Below, in pieces: positions 33,742-46,600 of a DNA stretch of 64,000 bases. The position numbers were made by a program, and so were the translations under genes. The notes under the pieces were generated by a model that was not told where the DNA came from, ran no database searches, and worked only from the letters and a program-made list of their open reading frames with translations. This stretch comes from Entomortierella parvispora (taxonomy: Eukaryota > Mortierellomycota > Mortierellomycetes > Mortierellales > Mortierellaceae). Position 1 is the first letter of the stretch; every line of letters begins with the position of its first letter. The DNA lies in the NCBI GenBank assembly GCA_963573315.1, contig OY752147.1:2418001-2482000 (forward strand), given 5' to 3'.

Positions 33742-36519
33742 ATGAGCGAGCCAGCATTTCTCCCCGTGAATGCTCATCAGCATCTCTTCCACCCTCAGAG
33801 CACAAAGTTTGCCACCCGACACGGCCGTGGAGCTTTGGAGAGCAATTGGAAAGAAAGCGCGTCTCTTCAACAACAACAGCCAGAGGAAAAACAACAGCAG
33901 GAACAGCAACAACTACTGCGACAACAACAACAACAACAGCATCATCATCATCATCAAAAAAGACAACAGCAGGATCACTCCCACACTGCACTCCTGTCCT
34001 GTGCTTTACCCTCATCGTCTGTATCCCACCCCAACCCAAGGCCGAGACCACGGAGACAGTTGCAGCTCCAAGTTCAAGCCCAGGGATCGCTTCAGCAAAG
34101 ACGGTTGGATTCAATCGACCAAACGCTCGAGTCAGCAGCAGCAGTCGTCGTCCCGTCTTCCAGGACGCGCCATCCATTTCAAGGAGAGCCTACAGGAATT
34201 AAGCGAGGCACTGGGTTCTCGCGCAAGAGATCCACCTCAAACTCTTCGACTTCGACCACCTCAGTTTCGTACCTGCGAACAGCTGCTTCGACGGTCATTG
34301 CGACCGCCCACCGGACCCACTTTTGTCTCAACAACAATAGCAATAACATCAGCAACAACAACAAGCTGTCTCAGGATGGACGGGAAAGAGATGATCTCAA
34401 CCCCCATAGCAGCGACAGCCGCCAAGTCTCTCTTCGCCGCCGGCCACTCGAGGCGAACAGTATCGATAGCGATCTCACGACTTTGATCGGCTACAGGAGC
34501 AGCGATCCACGAGGGCACCATGCGCAGGTCCCGAGCACATCGCCCCCGATTCAACTTGATCCGACGGACCGCAATCAAGAACGCGGGCTTTGGGAGCTGT
34601 ATAGGCTCCAGGCGTCTGTGCCCTTGGGGGTCGAGGCACAGTCCCAGTGGCAGTACTCTGTCCCATCCATGAACCAGGGCTCCTTTTCTTCTCGCGGCGA
34701 TCCACGGACGCCTTTATTCCTAACCGACCCATACATTCCTTTAGACCTTGCTACGGTTCACCCTCAATCGTCTCTTCGATCCAACTGGTCCAATAGCACG
34801 CACAGTGGACAAAACCAAGCGGCCGATGGGCTTGTGCCTGCTGATATATACCGTCGACACACCCTTCTGGCAAATCCACAGGGGAACAACGCCATGGAGA
34901 CGATCGGGGACTTGGATGGAGGCGATTCTTATGTCTCAGAGCTCGGAAACGAACGTCAGCACCAAACACGTCCATACCCTGTTGTCACGGCCCCAGCAGA
35001 AACTCAGGAAGATGATGGCGATCGTGAGGTCTTGGAGGTCTACAGGCGACGACAACATCCTGTTCAGCCCAAAGAAGGATATGGTGACCCACTGCTCCTC
35101 ACCGAGGATTCTACGCCTTGGCCTGCCCTTCATCAGAGCAGCAGTGACATGGAAATTGACATGCTTATGAACGATAATGACTCGACTCAGCAAGACCTGT
35201 CATTATTGAACACTTTAGCACAGCTGGAAGAGGAGGTTGGAAGACTTCGAGGGGTGAATCGAGGACTGCAGTCGGATTTAGATCAATGCAGACAGCAGAA
35301 CGGTAGGTCTCTTTTTTCTTATGTTCCGAGCGCTCTACTCTGCGAAATAACACAAAACACCATGCAGTCTTACTAGAGCAAGACTATGAACGGAGACTCC
35401 AAGAAATTCAAAAGCATCACGAGGAGATGGTCGCGGATATGAAGGTACTTTTATATCCTTTCCCTTTGTAGAAGAGGGTTTTCAGTCTTTTATACGATTT
35501 GTTGACCCACTGTTCGCTCTCCTTTTGATGTTTAAATTCTCAAGAATCAATTGAGCCGACAGCACGAACAGGACATCCAGGACCTTCAACATCAGGAAAA
35601 CCAGCGAGCATCTGTACTTCAATCAACCCTAAAGACACAATTGACAGCCTTGCGGAACCTCCACCGAGAAACACGGGATCAACACCGTCAAGCAGAAGCG
35701 GATCTTGCGCTTTTACTCGATTTTTTAAAGAACACGCTCGGTCCCACTTGGATACATTTTCACAACAAATCAAATTTACAAGAGGGAAGACTAGATCCAT
35801 TGAAAAGTGCCTGGTCAGAGAATCAAGTCTCCGATAGAATGATGGGGTGCCATCCTCCCAAGGAACAAAGTCAGGCATTGGATAGTAATGGAGGTTCGAC
35901 GGTTGACATGACCTGTAAAACGACGACCGGCCAGGCATGCCTGCTGATTCTCCAGCAACTGGACACAGGAATCAACATTGTCATTCCTTTGTTGGCCATG
36001 ACCAACCCTCCACATGACGATTTTATCCAACCCAAATCACAGCAACATGAAGAGGGAACAAGAGAATTTGGCGTCAATCTTTTGAAGAGACGACGACAAC
36101 AGCACAAGCGGCTGAGTGACAGCAGCAGTGCCAGCAGTGGGAAAACAATGGTCACCTCCCATGTAACAATAGGAACAGTTGAGGCTATGGCAACGCCTCT
36201 AAACCAACTGCAATTAGCGGCCAAGGCCGACCAAATAGAGCAAGCACTGGCAACTCTACATGGAGTTGGTGACGTAGACGATATCGATGGTGGAAAGACT
36301 CAAACAGGAGCAGCAGATCTGCAAAAATTCATTCGGGAAAAAGAGTATTTGCAGCAGTGCTTGACGGACCAACAGGCCGATCACCAGCTTGAGATTGAGA
36401 ATATCAAGCAGCACTGCATCCGCCTCTATCGAGAATCCCTACACGAAGTCCGGGCTGAGCTCCTTGACAAAATGCAACACAGGCGTCGCCAAAAAAAGAA
36501 AGGGCTAGTTCAAAGATGA
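33742..36519 (+). CDS. Large coiled-coil protein with Gln/His-rich N-terminus, function unknown
   Basis: Exons 33742-35302, 35368-35444 and 35545-36519 give 870 residues with consistent phases. I do not recognise the family. The start chosen is the ATG after a long pyrimidine leader. Residues ~38-80 are Gln-rich with a His run, and the next ~400 are Ser/Pro/Asn-rich and probably disordered. Coiled coil begins near residue 490 (LNTLAQLEEEVGRLRGVNRGL), runs across both introns (YERRLQEIQKHHEEMVADMK) and through HQENQRASVLQSTLKTQL. A second coil lies near the C-terminus (LQKFIREKEYLQQCL to LYRESLHEVRAELLDKM) before a basic tail RRRQKKKG. This is the plan of cytoskeletal or spindle-pole scaffold proteins, but that is inference from architecture only. 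Confidence 0.8.
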
Positions 36520-36793
36520 GGGTCTTTCTTTATTCTTTTCTCTGTCCACAAAGTATATCCTATTTCCCTATATTATTGTAGAGGGTGGGCTGCTTTTTGA
36601 ATAATAATAAAAAAGCCATCCATGGTTGCTCTTCTTGTTGTTCTAAATATATGACTGTTCACAGATGGCAGATATCGAAGCGGGATTAAGGAGTGCGGAT
36701 CATAGAGCCTCATTGATCTCCTTGATAGAGAGCAAATGGTGGCATGACCTTTTTTTTCAGTGCTCTGTGAGAAAAAAATGAGCCGACTCGAGT

Positions 36794-38645
36794 CTACTCA
36801 TCGTCAACATCCCTTAGAAATTTGTTGTAGCTTTCCCGTACACACTCTCCTCCTTTCTGTGGGTCAAACATGAAGCGGTAAAAACTGCCGTCGGCACATA
36901 TCACTATGACGTAAATGGCGTGGCAAAGAACATGTTAGATATGGCTGGCATGTAGTCCGATCCATAGAGAAACGTCAAGCAAGAGAAGCACAGGAGAAAC
37001 AGAGAGAGAGAGAGAGATGAGCGAATATACCTATAACAGTGTTCTTTTCTCCCCCAAACGCACAGATACAGCGACAGTCTGCTGCAACCTTGAATTGCGC
37101 GAATGACCATGCTGATGAAAAGTACTTTGGCAAGAGGTCCTTCATAAACGCCAGGCTAATTGAAAACCACAGCAGTGAGAAGACCGTAAGTGCTTCAGAT
37201 AGATGTCGCTTGCATTGCTTCATTTAAAAGACGAGGGATCACTTACCTTGACTGTCGGTTTCCAGTAGACATCTGAGAGGCATGATGGGGCTGGAGGACT
37301 TCACCATAGTGGGGTCCACTGGATGGCGCAGAGCCGTGATGATAGACTCGCGAGCCGGTCGCCCCATCCAGATTGAAAATATGTACAGTGCCCTTATCAG
37401 AGCCAGCGCAAATCCTGGTAGAGTCGCTGTTGAATGCGATACTGTAGATCTCGGCTCTATCGACGCCTCTCCTGAACTCGTTCAAGAGCTTGCTGGAGCC
37501 AGTATCAAAGACCCTAATCAGTGTGCCTTTGTCAGAGGCGGACGCACACTTGGTTCCATCAGTGTTGGTTACTAGACAAAACAATGGGCTGGTATGTGCG
37601 GGAATAATAGAGATGTTGGCTGTGGGTTTGGTGCTGGCCATTGGGTATTTTGGTTGATGGTGAGTTCCATGAGCAGGATTGGCGAGCGACGATGAGACGG
37701 CTGTGGTAGAGACCACGCTGTTAAGATCGACTATTTGAATGTGCCCGCTTTGCCTTCCAGGAAAGATTAATATGGCGTGCTTGTCGGACGATGACAAAGC
37801 CACCAAACCTGTGGCACAAGTACAATTGGGGTCGAGGTCAGTATACAGCTGTGCCTCCTTCAAGATTGGGTGTAGTTCGAAGTTGAAGGATTACTTGCCT
37901 CGGTCATTGTCGACAGTCTCAAAAACATGCAGTTTGGTCGGTTGGAGATTGAATGTATAGACAATGACTTTGTTGGAGAGGACGACCACAAACCTGAACA
38001 AAGGGAGAAGTTGATCAGCAATGGTTTCCATTCCAGAGAATATTTGTGATGCAGCGTGTCCATGTTTTTAACAGACGCTCCACATCCACTTACTTGTCTC
38101 GCCGCAGCTTGACAGCCTTTACTTCACTCCTAAATTCGAGCTCGATGACACCCCTGTTCCGTTCATCATCCCAGATGATGACCTTGTTTGGCGGATATTT
38201 CGGATTTTTTCCTCCTCCGACAAGAGCGAGATAATTGCAGCGAAAAAGCATCTCTACGATACAAATCCCACCGTCTTCAAACTCTACATTAGGGTGTTGA
38301 TGTCGTGATATGAGTTGGTTAGATGCGTATTCAATGAGATTGAGGGTCTATATGGCCAACAATCGATCTCGTTACCTTTGCGCATTTTTTCTTTTAGTGG
38401 GTCGCAGTTGTATATTCGGAATCCAGAATCGAGCCCACAGGAAAAACAGCCAAAGTCTAGAGGAAACAAACAAGAGAATGCGACGCAGTCGTTAGAAACG
38501 CCCTGGTGCTCGATCCTAGACTGTCCATTTTGTCAACGGCGGACATGAACTGCAGCGACGGTCCGGTCCTACCTTGGTTGAATGCTGCGTATAGCAAGCC
38601 AGGAGCATCGGCTGCTGAGTAGGGGGATGGTTTTGATAAGTTCAT
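36794..38645 (-). CDS. PROPPIN WD40 protein, WIPI3/4 (HSV2)-like, autophagy
   Basis: Seven exons: 38645-38573, 38456-38376, 38283-38094, 37993-37899, 37808-37247, 37155-37031 and 36903-36794. They give 411 residues with all split codons in frame. PROPPINs are seven-bladed WD40 propellers binding PI3P/PI(3,5)P2 in autophagy and endosomal traffic. Motifs in order: [54 protein letters not shown] and [21 protein letters not shown]. The lipid-binding FRRG is at residues 258-261, followed by [12 protein letters not shown]. The [10 protein letters not shown] string and FRRG put it with WDR45/WDR45B/Hsv2 rather than Atg18. The fourth intron uses a GC donor (GCAAGTAA at 37898), required by frame. A low-complexity insert after PHYGEVLQ lies where the family has a disordered loop. 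Confidence 0.95.
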
Positions 38646-39060
38646 AAGGGGTGACTGCGGTCGAGATAAGGGTTGAATAAAAGGCACAGGCTCGGGAGGC
38701 CTGCTCTGCAAGAATGGGTCGGGAGCAAATGGAGCGAAGGAATGGAACAAGCCCTTCACCACATGCATGCATGCATGCATGGACGTTCAGCAGAGCAGAC
38801 AGGACTGCTCTTTTGCTGCAGGTCACATGCACCCTTTTTGGTGGCGCAACCAAAAAATTGTTGAATCGCTTCGAACATTTCACCTTGACCGAAACAACGA
38901 TGACCATGACAGAAAACTCCCACGAAGAAAAAAAGACTTTAGGCGCTTAGACTATATGATACAGGGGTATTTATTATACAAGTTTTACAGGATGCAAGGT
39001 TCAAAAAAGGAGCGGCAAATGCAGAGAATAAGAAAGAGTTGGAGCGATCGTCACTGTCGT
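38646..39060. other. Spacer between two minus-strand genes
   Basis: It holds the PROPPIN promoter and the 3' flank of the 131-aa gene. An ATGC tetranucleotide repeat lies at 38763-38781. No gene is supported. Confidence 0.5.
38763..38781. repeat. ATGC tetranucleotide microsatellite
   Basis: Almost five copies of ATGC, self-complementary, about 120 bases upstream of the PROPPIN ATG. Confidence 0.9.
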
Positions 39061-39456
39061 CTAGGACGACTCTTGGAGTAGACTGGGGGTCAACGAGATG
39101 CGAATTGTGCTTCCCCGGCGCTTTTGAAGCAGCTCGTCAAATTGGCGCATCTTTTCCGTCATCTCCACCGTGTTGTGGTTCAAGTCAAGGCTTGTCGCAC
39201 GAGTGTTGGAGTCAGACATGGCAGCAATGGAGCGGCGGCGTTCGCGCATCATTTGGGACTGGATAGCGTCCATAGAAGGAGCCATTGAGTGACGGTAGTG
39301 TGCAGGGATCGAGGGAACTGCGGGAACTGAAGGACCAGAGGACTCGACAGCGGCACTGTGCTTCACGTTGCCATGAAGTAGTCGGTTCAAGGAAAAGCGG
39401 CGGGTCTTGCTGGAGGACAACGTGCTGTCGTTGTTCGATGGGGTTGTGTTGGTCAT
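39061..39456 (-). CDS. Small Ser/Arg-rich hypothetical protein (131 aa)
   Basis: A single-exon frame from the first ATG (39456), beginning MTNTTPSNNDSTLSSSKTRR. It is Ser-rich with several basic RRxS sites (KTRRFSLNRLL, ERRRSIAAM, KRRGSTIRISLT) that look like basophilic kinase targets. A short helical stretch (VEMTEKMRQFDELLQKRRG) precedes the C-terminus. No family is recognised. A TATATAAA box lies about 180 bases upstream, which supports a real gene. The RRxS density suggests a small phospho-regulated protein, as inference. Confidence 0.65.
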   Translation of the reverse strand: MTNTTPSNNDSTLSSSKTRRFSLNRLLHGNVKHSAAVESSGPSVPAVPSIPAHYRHSMAPSMDAIQSQMMRERRRSIAAMSDSNTRATSLDLNHNTVEMTEKMRQFDELLQKRRGSTIRISLTPSLLQESS

Positions 39457-39633
39457 TTCGTTAGAGCGGAGGATAGAGAGTGGCAAGTGGCAAAAGAGAT
39501 TTGATGTGTTTCAGCAAGCTCAAGAGGATGAGGAGCAGCGAGTTTGGTGTCTGACACGCAACGAGGCAAAGACGAGGGAGAGATGTGTGTTTGTGAAGTA
39601 CAAAAAAGGTGGGGAGGAGCAGAGGATACAGAC

Positions 39634-39643
39634 TTTATATAAG
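39634..39643 (-). promoter_or_regulatory. TATA box of the 131-aa gene
   Basis: CTTATATAAAG on the minus strand, upstream of the ATG at 39456. Confidence 0.6.
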
Positions 39644-41489
39644 AGTGTACGAGTGAGCCAGACGCATGGTGGCATCATTGTTTGGCTGGCTCTTTTCTTG
39701 CGGCCTCGCTATTCCCCGCGGCGATACAACCTGCACAACGTGGGCCACGAAGTGACACGAACTGAATGGAACTCCAAATAGAAGACCAATTTTGAGAGCA
39801 ATTGCGTTGGAGCGATTGCAATGTTTTGTTTACAGCAGCAGGTATTTTGACCAAACAAACCAGAAAAAAAAAAAAGAACGGGCTGGAGCAGGAAAACCAT
39901 ACGATGGTTCTTCGGTGGCGGGTGACTCTCTCCCCTGCATGCATGGCGCCACAGCAAACACGTTGGCGTTCAGTCAGATCCAGTGACCCAACTGTGAACA
40001 ATTGACCCAACGGAACAATGTTTCAACACAAATAGAGAGAGCGAAGAGGAGTCAAAGAGGGGTTAGAAAGGGGGCGGGATCAAAGGTCATCAGCGGTTCA
40101 AGTGCAAGAGGACGCAAAAACAGGGTTCGATGACACACTCGATAATAAAGAGGATCAAGGTGCCATAACCGCTAAAGCTGCAGGACTGGAAGAGGCAGGC
40201 ATACATCACGGGACGATTGTTGCAAGGGAGTTGCAAGCACGGTTAGGATTATGGTTTCCTCCTGGCCCAGTCATGCCGTGCTCAGGTGATTGAGCAAGCC
40301 GATTGAATCGATTGACACCAAAATCTGAATAATGGGGCTGCGGGAAAGGACTTCCGTGAGGGCGATGGCGTGGAGTTTGAACCTTGGGAAAAAAACGTGG
40401 CAAACAGACCCCAACCCAAGCAGCCATGCTTTGACAATCGTCATCATTCCTCGAACACTGACCACCATCGAGCGGCAGCTCAATCCTCCCTCTTCAGCTC
40501 TTGACTGTGGCTCCCAAAACAAAAAACAAAAAACAAAAAAGCAAAAAAAAAAACGGTGGAAGACCAGACCGTTGCAGAGTCTCCCTCGATCTCATACCTT
40601 GTGCACCCATACACAACAGGCTGCAAGAAGACAGGCAAACAAGAGACGCCGTAAGCAAATAAAGAAAGAACGAAAAGCAACCAGCAGAGACGCCTGTTTG
40701 AGGATCCAGAGGTGTATCAACACGTCAGAAATGTCATTTTCCCATTCAATTTCCGATCTGGATCCGGCCGCGGTCAAAAATAGACCCAAGGCGAGGTGCT
40801 GGGTGGCTCGCTGTTTAACTTTGCGGCATCTGAGCATCGAATGTCGAATGGAATGCCGATGAGCAGCGCGACTGGATGTCAAAAAAGGGCAGATCCGGTT
40901 GGGACTCCCCTGGTGAGCACAAGCCAGGGCTGACAAAGGACACAGGACCACAGCAGCAGTGAGTCCCGTCGTGTCGCTTGGTCGTCCCCTTTGCGTGTGA
41001 GCGCGCGATGGGCGTGGCTGAGCAGTGCTCCGCCACCCGCCCAAAAGACCCATTGCCACCAACCTGCGTCCCCAGCACGTACACTCCATACGTGCCGCCG
41101 TGCCGCGCACAAGCCATTGTGGCATGCGCCAATGCACTCACTCGTTGCTTCCTTCTCAGTGGTGCATGGCTTCCCTTCCCTTCCTGCCTTTCTGCCTTCT
41201 TTCTTGACTCTTCATCGTCATCCTTTGCTTTTTGCCCTGAGGGTTTCCTTCGCATTCTACCCTCGAAACGCGTTCTTGTTCGTGTGGAATCATTTCTTCT
41301 TCCATCCAATCCTCCTCTTCTCGCCATCAAAGACACTTGGCAGATTGCCTCATTCATTCTCCCTGCAGGCCTCTCCCTTTTTTAGCTCTCTTTGTAGCAA
41401 AGAAGAAGAGGAGGCGACTCTTCAAACCCACTCCAAACGGTAGCAAGAGTATTTCATACCCATCCTCCGGACAACATCCCACGGAAAAG
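39644..41489. other. Divergent intergenic region, no supported gene
   Basis: It runs from the TATA box of the 131-aa gene (-) to the ATG at 41490 (+). It contains A-runs at ~39866-39876 and ~40516-40553 (CAAAAAA repeats) and a C/T-rich leader from ~41150. The many overlapping frames are low complexity. No RNA gene is recognised. Confidence 0.4.
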
Positions 41490-41993
41490 ATGGCCTCTCA
41501 AAAGGCTTCTCCTTCCAAGGAAGAGACGACATCCCTCGAAAACAGTCAAATTGGCCTTTGGACCGACCAAAGCACGCGAAGTAACAACAACACCACCACA
41601 AAGGATCAACCGCAGGACAAGCATCAAAAAGTGCGCGGTCGAAGCTCGACTATGTCGCCGACTCTGATGGAGTTTTCTCGACCGGATGAGGAACCAGAGG
41701 GTCCTATTTTTGGACCGCCCGAGTCATTGACGGTTGGAACAATGAACACTGGTGCTCGGATCAATCCACAGGCGCCACCAAAGCAAGAGTCGACCAAACG
41801 AAGCCGAAGAGCAAGCGACTTCCACCCGCACCCAAACTTGCTTAAGACCCAGCTGGGAGTTGCACCCGGAGAGCAGGGGAGTAGTGGCACCCGCAAGCAA
41901 AAGATGGCTCGAACGTCATCTACGCATGGATCGATGTGGGACATGAACCAAGCCGCCAGTGATGTCAAGCAGGAAGTCAAGATGTCAAGGTAA
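41490..41993 (+). CDS. Disordered hypothetical protein (167 aa)
   Basis: ATG at 41490 opens MASQKASPSKEETTSLENSQ after a pyrimidine-rich leader. The product is hydrophilic throughout, Ser/Thr/Gln/Lys-rich. One less polar block, TMSPTLMEFSRPDEEPEGPI followed by FGPPESLTVG, may be a short linear motif region. A KRSRRASDF string could be a nuclear signal or kinase site. No domain is recognised. The stop sits next to AAGGTAAGG, so the last codons may instead be a splice donor with more exons downstream; none could be proven. Confidence 0.55.
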   Translation: MASQKASPSKEETTSLENSQIGLWTDQSTRSNNNTTTKDQPQDKHQKVRGRSSTMSPTLMEFSRPDEEPEGPIFGPPESLTVGTMNTGARINPQAPPKQESTKRSRRASDFHPHPNLLKTQLGVAPGEQGSSGTRKQKMARTSSTHGSMWDMNQAASDVKQEVKMSR

Positions 41994-42750
41994 GGAGAGC
42001 CTCAGAAAGGCACGGAGGAGGTCTGTGCCCAAGGTCGATAATTCCTTTGTGCGAGGGTGTGATTGACGACAACAACGACGACAACAGGGAAGACAAAAGG
42101 AAAAAGACAAAGACAAGCGCTCGCCCTGGCAAGAAAGAGCATTGAGCAAATGGCATGGAATATCCCTTTCTTGTTCTGAAATTTTTTTTTTTTTTTTTGA
42201 AAAAAAAATATTTGTTTCCGCCATTTGCCCCCAAGGATTGCTTCCAAGGGACTTGGGGACTCGAGGGGACTTGAAGGAAAAGAGAGAGGGAAGGGAAGGG
42301 AAGGGACAGAGAGGGAGAAGGAAGGGGAGAATGGGACTGTGTGATACAGCTGGCTGGGAATGAACGAATGCTACATGAATGCAATGGACGTGCGTGTGTG
42401 TGTGCGTGTCCATCCTTCCTTCCTTTCCTTTCCCTTCGCCATCATCCACGTCCTCCCATCCCATCAGCCTACTGCCCCAGCAGCAACAATAACAACAACA
42501 ACAATAGCAACAACAACAACAACAACAACAACAAGCACCACCTGCACCACCCACACGCACAGCTCCCCCACCTGATCCCGTCCTTGCCGAGCTTTAACCA
42601 TTGACTGCCTTCCCTTTCTTTCTTTTCTACATCCTCTCCCTGCTTCGCACTCATTCTTTTCCATTCACCCTTGCTAATTCTTGACTGTGGATATCGCCCC
42701 ATCCCGGTCGAAAATTGCGCCATTCCCCTTCTCCGGCTGAACATTCATTC
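41994..42750. other. Intergenic, simple-sequence rich
   Basis: It holds a T-run at ~42182-42199, a GGGAA repeat near 42285-42305, GT repeats near 42393 and an AAC microsatellite. A C/T-rich leader precedes the ATG at 42751. No gene is supported. Confidence 0.5.
42481..42535. repeat. AAC/ATA trinucleotide microsatellite
   Basis: About 17 AAC-type units with a few AAT and AGC interruptions, upstream of the HECT ligase gene. Confidence 0.9.
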
Positions 42751-43578
42751 ATGCCTCCTCGGCCGGCTCCATACCATCTTCGTAGCAGCGCCAGGACCCT
42801 CTCCTCCACCTCTTCTAGTCACACTTCTGCCTCTATTCAAGAGCTTGCCTCCTCGACTTCGGCATCTTTGCGGCCTGCATCCTCGTTAGGACGCCCCAAT
42901 ACCCGCCATCAGTCTTTGGTTTCTCCTCAAGCCCATCAAGAGTTCATTACATTTTCTTCTGGACTCGGCCGCACATTTGTTGCCTCAACCTCGTCTGCTC
43001 CGCCACCAGCGCCTTCGACCGTGCACCACTCTTCATCCTCTTCAACGGAAAGCAACAGAAAGCGCACATTTGCCCTGCGCAATTCGAACCAGCAGACTAC
43101 CTCTCAGAGTGATAGTCAGAGCCTTAGCCGATCCAAGATACCACGGCTTGCATCCAACTCAGAGGCAACCACAGGAGCTCAAGCCACCGCAAGGCGTACA
43201 TCGCCCAGAAGAACAACGCAGAGTATTCCATTCACTCGAAAGTCGAAAATGAGTACCTCTCAAAAGATATCCAACCCCCGAACCAAAGACTTGGCTGACA
43301 GGGACATGGAGCAAGACGCAAACGAATCCCATGACACAGCCAAGCCATCCATGCCTGCGCCTTTTGAGGCTGATACCTCGCAAGAAAACGGCGATATTGG
43401 ACAAAATCGAAATGATGGTCAGATCACGACAGACATAGAGACTAGCCTAGAGCAACACAAGTTCAGCACTGGTGAACAGACGACTGCGGATGCTATTGGC
43501 ATTGCAAAGGAAGAGGGAGATGTCGACGTCAACGAAGATGAAAACGAGAATAATGAGAACAGCAACGCCAACGATGAA

Positions 43579-43613
<35 letters not shown>

Positions 43614-46600
43614 AGACGAAGACGAGGACGACGATGAAGAGGGATACAATCCTCATCGTCAGGCAGACCAAGACGGCAGTATGAGCGGTATGGTCTCTGG
43701 AATCTCCTCGCGACTGAAAGGTATCCTCACCAACCTCCGAGCCCATGAAGATCCATCGTTACAGCTTATCGCTCTTCAAGATCTGGCTGTGTTGTTATCA
43801 GTCTCAACCGAAGATACTCTGGCGGGCTACTTCAGCTGCGATACCTTTGTCAAAGAGCTTGTTATTCTACTGAAGGGCACTGGCGACGGGGATGACAACG
43901 CCGATATGATGCTTTTGGCTTGCCGATGCTTGTCCAATCTGATGGAAGCCATGCCAGCTTCGCTCGGCAGTGTTGTGTACGGCGGAGCGGTAGCGGCCTT
44001 GTGTGAAAAGCTCATTGTGATTCAGTACATCGACTTGGCGGAGCAGTCGCTGACAGTAAGTGCCCCTCTCACGGCCGCCGGAATTTGAAAGAAAGTCATG
44101 TGTGCACTATGTGTTAACCTCTGGGTGTGCTTGGTGGTAGACTCTTGAAAAGATCTCGTCGGAATATCCACATGCTGTAGTCAAGGAGGGCGGACTTGCA
44201 GCTGTTCTTACCTATATGGATTTCTTTTCCACGAATGTTCAACGAACTGCCGTGAAGACTGCAGCGAATTGCTGCCGAGGAATGCATCACGACAGTATTG
44301 CCATGGTCCAAGATATTTTACCGAACCTTGAAAACATCATTCAATACTCAGACCAAAAGATTGTGGAGCAAGCATGTCTCTGCTTTGTTCGCCTCGCAGA
44401 TAGTTTCAGGTCCAACGCTGCTCATCTTCAGGTATGTGAATTCTGTTATGCAGCTCTGGGGTGGAACCACCAATTTCATTCTAACACTTTTCCTCCAATG
44501 TATTTGTAGTCCATTATCACTGAGCCAGTTTTGCGGGCAATGCTGTCGCTCCTCTCTCCTAATGCAAACGTTATCGTGTGGTAAGGGTCAAAAAAGAGTT
44601 GAATTGACCTATTGCTGAGATTGAACTATTAGATGCAGAGCTAACCTATCTTGCTCTTGTAATCAGTCCGCCAGTTTATACTCTCCTCCTGCACTTCTTC
44701 AGCACCATTGCCGAACACTCGCCAGCACTAGGATCTGCTTTGTTAGAAATGGATGTTGTTGACACCCTCTTTTTGGTTCTTACTGGAGTTCCAGCACCCC
44801 CGACAGGTGTTGAGGCAGCACTTGGTACACTCCAGGTCCCCAACGTTGGATCGCGTTCAAAAGACCAAGTCTCTGAGATCCTAGGGATTGTAACTCAGTT
44901 GTTACCGACTCTTCCCAAAGGTATCTTTCAATCTCTCGTTTTGATGAAGCCGCATCTTTCGAAAAATTCGCTTCTAATTCAAAAGCTCCACTAATTAAAC
45001 ATATTAGCCGATCCGCTGTTCGATACGGAATATCGACACTTGGCTCTAAAGCAGCTGGAACAGCAAAAGCGAGATCAGACTTCTGGCGATGAAGCGCCAA
45101 TGGCTCCGGCAGCTCCGGTAGAGGTTGTGGTAGATATGAAGCGAGAGCTGCTCGAGTCGAACCCAGCAAGGGTTCGTCGCCTGGGCCGGATCTTGTTCCC
45201 AACGTTGATCGAGGTTTATTCATCCACAGTACACTACCAGATACGCCAGCGAGCAATCCTCGGATTGGTGAAGCTTGCCTACTTTTCGGAAGAGGCTGTC
45301 CTGCGAGATGTTTTGAAGGTATTGTTTTACGGTTTGGTGCCTCAAACATGATTGGCGTCCTTACTAACGATTTCGTGTGATCTTCGCGGTTGCATTTCAT
45401 AGGAGGTTGAACTTGCCAGCTTTTTGGCCGTTATCTTGTCTCAGCAGGAGCATCAGTCTCTCGTTGTGGCTGCATTGCAAATAGCGGACATTCTCATGAC
45501 AAAGCTTCCGTCAGTTTACCGCCATTTCTTTGAAAGGGAAGGAGTCATCTTTGAGGTTTCGAAGCTGGCCTTCCTTGGAGTCGAAAAATCACTATCGAAC
45601 GATTTGGAAAAGGCCTCCGTCATTGACAAGCCTCTGGAGACACCTCCCAGCAATACAGAAGACAACGACGGTGATACACAGGATTCCAGCACATCGGGCA
45701 CCATGGACATCACGCCAGAGGCAAACAAAGACGACCCTCAGCCCTCTGTCGCACCAGGCACCACGGCTAGCCGAAGGCTCGTTGGGTTGATGGCGGATCT
45801 CCGTAACGCACGTAGCGGCGCCGATAGAGCTCACTCCATGGAGGATCAACTAGATGCCATCCAGAATGAGTTGGAGTCGGCTTGGGGCTCAAACCACGCT
45901 TCAAACGGCGAGACTCTGCAGCCATCCCATGCCTCACGTGCAGCCCTTGACCAGCTCCGTATGCTCCACCGCCTTATTGTGGGAGGGTCAATCTCAGTTG
46001 CTGCCGCTCCGGCTGATGAGCGAGGTCTAGGCTCTGGAAAAACGAAGGAGTGGATCTTTGAACGTGCCAAGATCATTGTGGATGCATGTCAAGCGGTTGG
46101 CGCAAACGATTTAGGACAGGCTGCAGGCAACTCCGTCCTGGCAGACTTGAAACGGATGGGGGAGGGCTTGCGTGGGCCGGCTGAAGTTGCAGCTGTTTCA
46201 CTCAACGACCTTGCGGGATACCTTTCTCGAGTGGGAGCAAACGGCATCTCATCCTTCGAGTTTTTGAGTAGCGGCCTGTCTCAGTCATTACTGGAGTACC
46301 TTACGAACGCCAAGAGTTCTGGGCTTGATAACCAGGATAGTCGAATCCGTCGGTTCATCGAGACTTTCATGGCAACCACCTCTTCCAGTTCAAGCAATCC
46401 TGCTGCTATGTCGCCGTTTAGTCAATTGGTGAAGAAGCTTCAAGAATCCCTCACTCGAATGGAGACATTTGAAGTCGAGACCGCACAGACTTCTATGGGC
46501 GAGCCAAGGAATCCCTCATCAAGCTTAGCCACCCAGGTGCGCCTTAAGCTGACCCCAGAGGAAGGAACCGAGGTATCCCCAGGACTGCAGAATCTTGTCG

